From assembly GCA_030039105.1 (NCBI GenBank), contig JASHQO010000015.1, positions 1 to 7,237 on the forward strand: a stretch of DNA of 7,237 nt, read 5' to 3'. The translations under genes and the position numbers were made by a program. The notes beneath the pieces are model-generated. The model was not told the origin of the DNA. It was given only the letters and a program-made list of their open reading frames with translations, and ran no database searches. Numbering within the stretch: the first letter of the stretch is position 1; each line of letters opens with the position of its first letter. The stretch comes from Xanthobacteraceae bacterium. Lineage in GTDB: Bacteria > Pseudomonadota > Alphaproteobacteria > Rhizobiales > Xanthobacteraceae. This document shows, one piece after another, positions 5,002-7,237 of this stretch.

Positions 5002-6664
5002 CCATGCCGCCGCCGTTGGTCTTCGGCGCCACGGTGGCGATCCGCGGCACGGCGCGGAATTCGTGGGCGCTGGCCATGGCCCAGGCGGCCTCGAAGCGCT
5101 TGTCGCTGGTGCCGGCGATGAGCTCGCCGGGCGACAGCGTCGGATAAAGCTCGGTGAAGCTCTTGACCTCGTGCGGCGAGACGCGGCGCGAGAAATGCGC
5201 CGGCGCAAATTGCGTCGGATGGTCGAGCCCGGCGGCGGCGACCAGCTCCGCCAGCGCCTCCAAGGTGGCGCGATGGAAGTTGAACACGCGCTCGGCCTTG
5301 TCCGGCACCACCAGCGCGCGCTGGCGCACCTTGTCCTGGGTGGTGACTCCGGTCGGGCAGCGGTCGGTGTGGCACGACTGCGATTGGATGCAGCCGAGCG
5401 CGAACATGAAGCCGCGCGCCGAATTGCACCAGTCGGCGCCGAGCGCCATGGCGCGGGCGATGTCGAAGGCGCTGACGATCTTGCCCGAGGCGCCGAGCTT
5501 GACGCGGTCGCGGGCATTGATGCCGATCAGCGCGTTGTGCGCGAAGTTGAGGCCTTCACGCAGCGGCATGCCGAGATGGTCGGTGAATTCCAACGGCGCG
5601 GCGCCGGTGCCGCCTTCCTTGCCGTCGATGACGATGAAGTCGGGATAGATCCCGGTCTCCAGCATCGCCTTGCATACGGCGAGAAATTCCCACGGATGGC
5701 CGACGCAGAGCTTGAAGCCGGCCGGCTTGCCGCCGGACAATTCGCGCATCTTGGCGATGAACTGCATCATCTCGATCGGCGTCGAGAACGCCGAATGGCG
5801 CGCCGGCGAGATGCAGTCGACGCCCTCGGCAACGCCGCGGGCGGCGGCGATTTCCGGGCTCACCTTGGCGCCCGGCAGCACGCCGCCGTGGCCGGGCTTG
5901 GCGCCCTGGCTGAGCTTGAGCTCGACCATCTTGACCTGGTCGTGGCGCGACAGCTCGCGGAATTTCTCCGGGCAGAAGGTGCCGTCGTCGTTGCGGCAGC
6001 TAAAATAGCCGGAGCCGATTTCCCAGATGATGTCGCCGCCGTTTTTCTGATGATAGGGACTATAGCCGCCTTCGCCGGTGTCGTGGGCGAAGTTGCCCTT
6101 CTTGGCGCCGGCATTGAGCGCCAAGACCGCGTTCGAGCTCAGCGATCCGAAGCTCATCGCCGAAATGTTGAAGATCGACGCCATGTACGCCTTGCTGCAA
6201 TCCTTGCCGCCGACGACGACGCGAAACGGCTCCTTGACCACCGGCTTCGGCGACATCGAATGGTCGAGCCACTCGTAGCCGTCGGCATAGACGTCGTTCT
6301 GGGTGCCGAACGGCCGCGTCTGCAAGGCGCGCTTGGCGCGCTGATAGACGATGGCGCGCTTGTCGCGCGAGAACGGCGTGCCGTCCTTCTCGCTTTCGAG
6401 AAAATACTGGCGGATCTCGGGGCGGATCTCTTCCAGCAGGAAGCGGATATGGGCGGTGAGCGGATAGTTGCGCAGCACCGCGTGCCGGGTCTGGATCAGG
6501 TCCAAGGTGCCGAGCGCGGCCAGCGCCCCGAACAGCAGCAGCGGGATGACGATGAAGGCCGACGAATAGCCGTCGAGGTCGGCAAGCAGCAGCACCAGCG
6601 CAATGACCACGACGAGCGTATAGACGACGAAGCGTGCGGTCAGCGGCAGCAGCAGAGCGCGCAT
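4988..6664 (-). CDS. Membrane-anchored FMN-binding glutamate-synthase-like protein (GltB central/FMN domain only)
   Basis: A 558-residue protein of the FMN-binding glutamate synthase family, the (beta/alpha)8 domain that in GltB makes glutamate from 2-oxoglutarate and ammonia. Residues about 13-30 and 35-57 are two hydrophobic segments, predicting a membrane anchor. The FMN barrel follows, with MSFGSLSSNA (170-179), GEGGYSP (198-204), KPGHGGVLPGAKV (256-268), DGKEGGTGAAP (348-358) and KLGASGKIVSAFDIARAMALGAD (389-411). Cys425, Cys431 and Cys436 form C-x5-C-x4-C in the context CHTDRCPTGVTTQ, the 3Fe-4S signature of glutamate synthases. There is no N-terminal glutaminase domain with catalytic Cys and no C-terminal GXGXG helix, so it cannot be a complete GltB. 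The soluble N-methylglutamate synthase and dehydrogenase subunits are related but lack this anchor. The reaction and electron donor are unknown. The start at 6664 is chosen because GGGGGGA precedes it; an ATG at 6694 has no ribosome site. Confidence 0.9.
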   Translation of the reverse strand: MRALLLPLTARFVVYTLVVVIALVLLLADLDGYSSAFIVIPLLLFGALAALGTLDLIQTRHAVLRNYPLTAHIRFLLEEIRPEIRQYFLESEKDGTPFSRDKRAIVYQRAKRALQTRPFGTQNDVYADGYEWLDHSMSPKPVVKEPFRVVVGGKDCSKAYMASIFNISAMSFGSLSSNAVLALNAGAKKGNFAHDTGEGGYSPYHQKNGGDIIWEIGSGYFSCRNDDGTFCPEKFRELSRHDQVKMVELKLSQGAKPGHGGVLPGAKVSPEIAAARGVAEGVDCISPARHSAFSTPIEMMQFIAKMRELSGGKPAGFKLCVGHPWEFLAVCKAMLETGIYPDFIVIDGKEGGTGAAPLEFTDHLGMPLREGLNFAHNALIGINARDRVKLGASGKIVSAFDIARAMALGADWCNSARGFMFALGCIQSQSCHTDRCPTGVTTQDKVRQRALVVPDKAERVFNFHRATLEALAELVAAAGLDHPTQFAPAHFSRRVSPHEVKSFTELYPTLSPGELIAGTSDKRFEAAWAMASAHEFRAVPRIATVAPKTNGGGMVIQA

Positions 6665-6670
6665 GAAATT

Positions 6671-6677
6671 TCCCCCC
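6671..6677 (-). promoter_or_regulatory. Shine-Dalgarno (GGGGGGA on the - strand) that fixes the start at 6664
   Basis: Read on the - strand, GGGGGGA ends 6 nt before the ATG at 6664-6662. The alternative ATG at 6694-6692 is preceded by a pyrimidine-rich sequence without any purine run and would add MIPAASGGNF in front of the membrane segment. Confidence 0.7.
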
Positions 6678-6720
6678 GAAGCGGCAGGAATCATTTGAGC
6701 GGAGTCTAACGTCCCGCCCC

Positions 6721-6775
6721 AGTTTCTACGAGCTATAGAGTATTAACTTGTCAGTTTAATGAGCCTTAAACTTCG
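6721..6775. promoter_or_regulatory. AT-rich probable promoter patch
   Basis: By count, 19 of these 55 bases are G or C, against a very GC-rich surround. On the - strand TTAAAC (6759-6754) lies 16 nt before TATAGC (6737-6732), a loose -35/-10 pair that would serve the glutamate-synthase-like gene. On the + strand TTGTCA (6748-6753) matches a -35 well, but no -10 follows at 16-18 nt. The composition supports a promoter; the exact boxes are uncertain. Confidence 0.4.
6753..6772. promoter_or_regulatory. Candidate operator, AGTTTAA-N6-TTAAACT
   Basis: A perfect 7-bp inverted repeat with a 6-bp centre. A similar half-site, TTAACT, occurs at 6743-6748. It overlaps the candidate -35 element of the - strand promoter, a position suited to a dimeric transcription regulator acting on one or both divergent genes. 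No regulator gene is in the window. The symmetry is seen directly; binding is inference. Confidence 0.4.
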
Positions 6776-6804
6776 CCGCGGCGCCGCGCCAAAGCCGCGG
6801 TTTT
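6776..6804 (+). terminator. Terminator-like or attenuator-like hairpin with TTTT
   Basis: CCGCGGC (6776-6782) pairs perfectly with GCCGCGG (6794-6800) around an 11-nt loop, and TTTT follows at 6801-6804. The orientation is rightward. No + strand gene ends just before it, so it would either stop antisense read-through arriving from the Bug array or act in the leader of the sixth Bug gene if that promoter lies in the AT-rich patch. The short T run and GC-rich background make it a modest call. Confidence 0.35.
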
Positions 6805-6888
6805 GTCGCACCCTTTCGCCGTGGTGCGGGATATCGGCGGTCCCGCCGGCTTGCTAGCAATGAGGTCCGGCCGTTGCCTGCCGGTATT

Positions 6889-6893
6889 TGAGG
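6889..6893 (+). promoter_or_regulatory. Shine-Dalgarno (TGAGG) of the sixth Bug gene
   Basis: TGAGG ends 9 nt before the ATG at 6903. A second GAGG at 6898-6901 is too close to either ATG (6903 or 6906) to work well. The start is therefore set at 6903, with 6906 possible; the two differ by one residue. Confidence 0.55.
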
Positions 6894-6902
6894 TTTCGAG
6901 GC

Positions 6903-7237
6903 ATGATGCTACCCCGTCGACGCTTGCTGCAGCTTATGGGCGCCGCTTCGCTTGCCGCCGCGCCGCGCGCTGCCCGCGCCGATGATTATCCGACCCGGCC
7001 GGTGCGCATCGTCGTGCCTTATCCGGCCGGCATCGCCCCCGACATCGTCGCCCGCATGGTCGGGCAGGAGCTGTCGCTCAGGCTCAAGCAGCAATTCGTC
7101 GTCGACGACCGGCCGGGCGGCGCCAGCAACGTCGGCACCGAGCTCGTGGTCCGCGCACCGGCCGACGGCTACACGCTTCTGGTGGTGACGGTGAGCAACG
7201 TCATCAACACCTCGCTCTACGACAATCTCGGCTTCGA
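6903..7237 (+). CDS. Bug/TctC family periplasmic substrate-binding protein, 3' end beyond window
   Basis: The first 111 residues of a sixth Bug/TctC receptor; the frame is still open at the window edge. The N-terminus MMLPRRRLLQL has twin Arg at 5-6 and a rather short hydrophobic core, with likely cleavage ARA|DDYPT after residue 26. The mature part shows PVRIVVPYPAGIAPD, where Ile-Ala replaces the usual Gly-Thr after the first loop glycine, then ARMVGQELSLRLKQQFVVDDRPGGASN, ELVVRAPADGYTLL and LYDNLGF. LKQQFVVDD departs from the LGQPFVVEN form of the other genes, so this copy is among the most divergent. It is divergent from the glutamate-synthase-like gene and has its own leader, so it starts a separate transcript from the left-hand array. 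Ligand unknown. Confidence 0.93.
   Translation, partial: MMLPRRRLLQLMGAASLAAAPRAARADDYPTRPVRIVVPYPAGIAPDIVARMVGQELSLRLKQQFVVDDRPGGASNVGTELVVRAPADGYTLLVVTVSNVINTSLYDNLGF

Larger units (their letters stand above)
6665..6902. other. Divergent intergenic region between the glutamate-synthase-like gene and the sixth Bug gene
   Basis: This 238-bp stretch is the only sizeable non-coding region in the window and must hold the promoters of both divergent genes. From left to right it contains the ribosome site of the - strand gene, an AT-rich patch (6721-6775), an inverted repeat, a hairpin with a T run, a 10-bp palindrome TTGCTAGCAA (6851-6860), a small GC stem (CCGGC 6867-6871 with GCCGG 6880-6884) and the ribosome site of the + strand gene. 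No convincing small open reading frame is seen in it. Confidence 0.6.

Noticed and set aside
5027..5039. CGCCA-CGG-TGGCG stem as a terminator for the fifth Bug gene
   Set aside because: The stem is 5 bp, no T run follows it on either strand, and it lies within the coding end of the convergent gene.
3964..5517. A 517-codon open frame on the - strand spanning the end of the glutamate-synthase-like gene and the fifth Bug gene
   Set aside because: Low-complexity, Arg-rich shadow translation that overlaps two clear genes in other frames. No domain is visible.
4988..6664. Complete glutamate synthase large subunit (GltB) or a soluble N-methylglutamate synthase subunit
   Set aside because: The glutaminase and GXGXG domains are absent, and the two N-terminal hydrophobic segments do not fit the soluble subunits.
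6665..6694. ATG at 6694 as the start of the glutamate-synthase-like gene
   Set aside because: It lacks a ribosome site, while a six-G purine run precedes the ATG at 6664.
4994..6709. A 571-codon open frame on the + strand opposite the whole glutamate-synthase-like gene
   Set aside because: It is the antisense shadow of a gene with very high GC at third positions. The translation is rich in Arg, Ala, Gly, His and Asp without any recognisable domain, and the opposite strand encodes a well-conserved enzyme.
1..7237. Mobile elements, CRISPR arrays, tRNA or rRNA genes
   Set aside because: No transposase-like coding, short regularly spaced repeats, or cloverleaf sequences were seen on either strand.

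Overview
The window is GC-rich and densely coded. It is dominated by tandem paralogues of one family: periplasmic tricarboxylate-binding receptors of the Bug/TctC type, the solute-binding component of tripartite tricarboxylate transporters (TTT). The very high GC at third codon positions, the large Bug repertoire and the twin-arginine signal peptides (RR-x-F/L-L then an A-x-A cleavage site just before [DEL]-x-YP) suggest an alphaproteobacterium of the Hyphomicrobiales (Bradyrhizobium/Xanthobacteraceae-like). That assignment is inference; there is no rRNA or marker gene here.

Layout. Five Bug genes run head to tail on the + strand (1-932 truncated at its 5' end, 954-1934, 1963-2937, 2963-3940, 4030-5001). 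The first four are 21-28 bp apart and look like one transcription unit. The fifth sits behind a longer 89-bp gap. Its start codon and Shine-Dalgarno lie inside a perfect 8-bp inverted repeat with a five-G loop, which is the most unusual small structure in the window. The fifth gene converges on, and overlaps by 14 bp, a - strand gene (6664-4988). That gene encodes a membrane-anchored, FMN-binding, glutamate-synthase-like protein with an intact C-x5-C-x4-C iron-sulfur motif but no glutaminase domain.

Upstream of the glutamate-synthase-like gene is a 238-bp divergent intergenic region. It holds an AT-rich patch, a perfect inverted repeat (AGTTTAA-N6-TTAAACT) and a terminator-like hairpin followed by four T. 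A sixth Bug gene then starts at 6903 and runs off the right edge, so the Bug cluster extends beyond the window on both sides.

How it works together. Each Bug protein should be exported (probably by Tat) and bind a small carboxylate in the periplasm. No TctA/TctB membrane subunits are visible, so within this window the receptors are orphans that would use a permease encoded elsewhere or act as sensors. The residues of the ligand loop differ in every paralogue while the scaffold is kept, which fits diversification of ligand range after tandem duplication. The glutamate-synthase-like protein has no evident functional link to uptake; its position may be incidental. I found no RNA genes, mobile elements, CRISPR arrays or broken genes. 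I do not see a clearly new biological system; the most checkable novelties are the start-codon hairpin and the divergent regulatory region.
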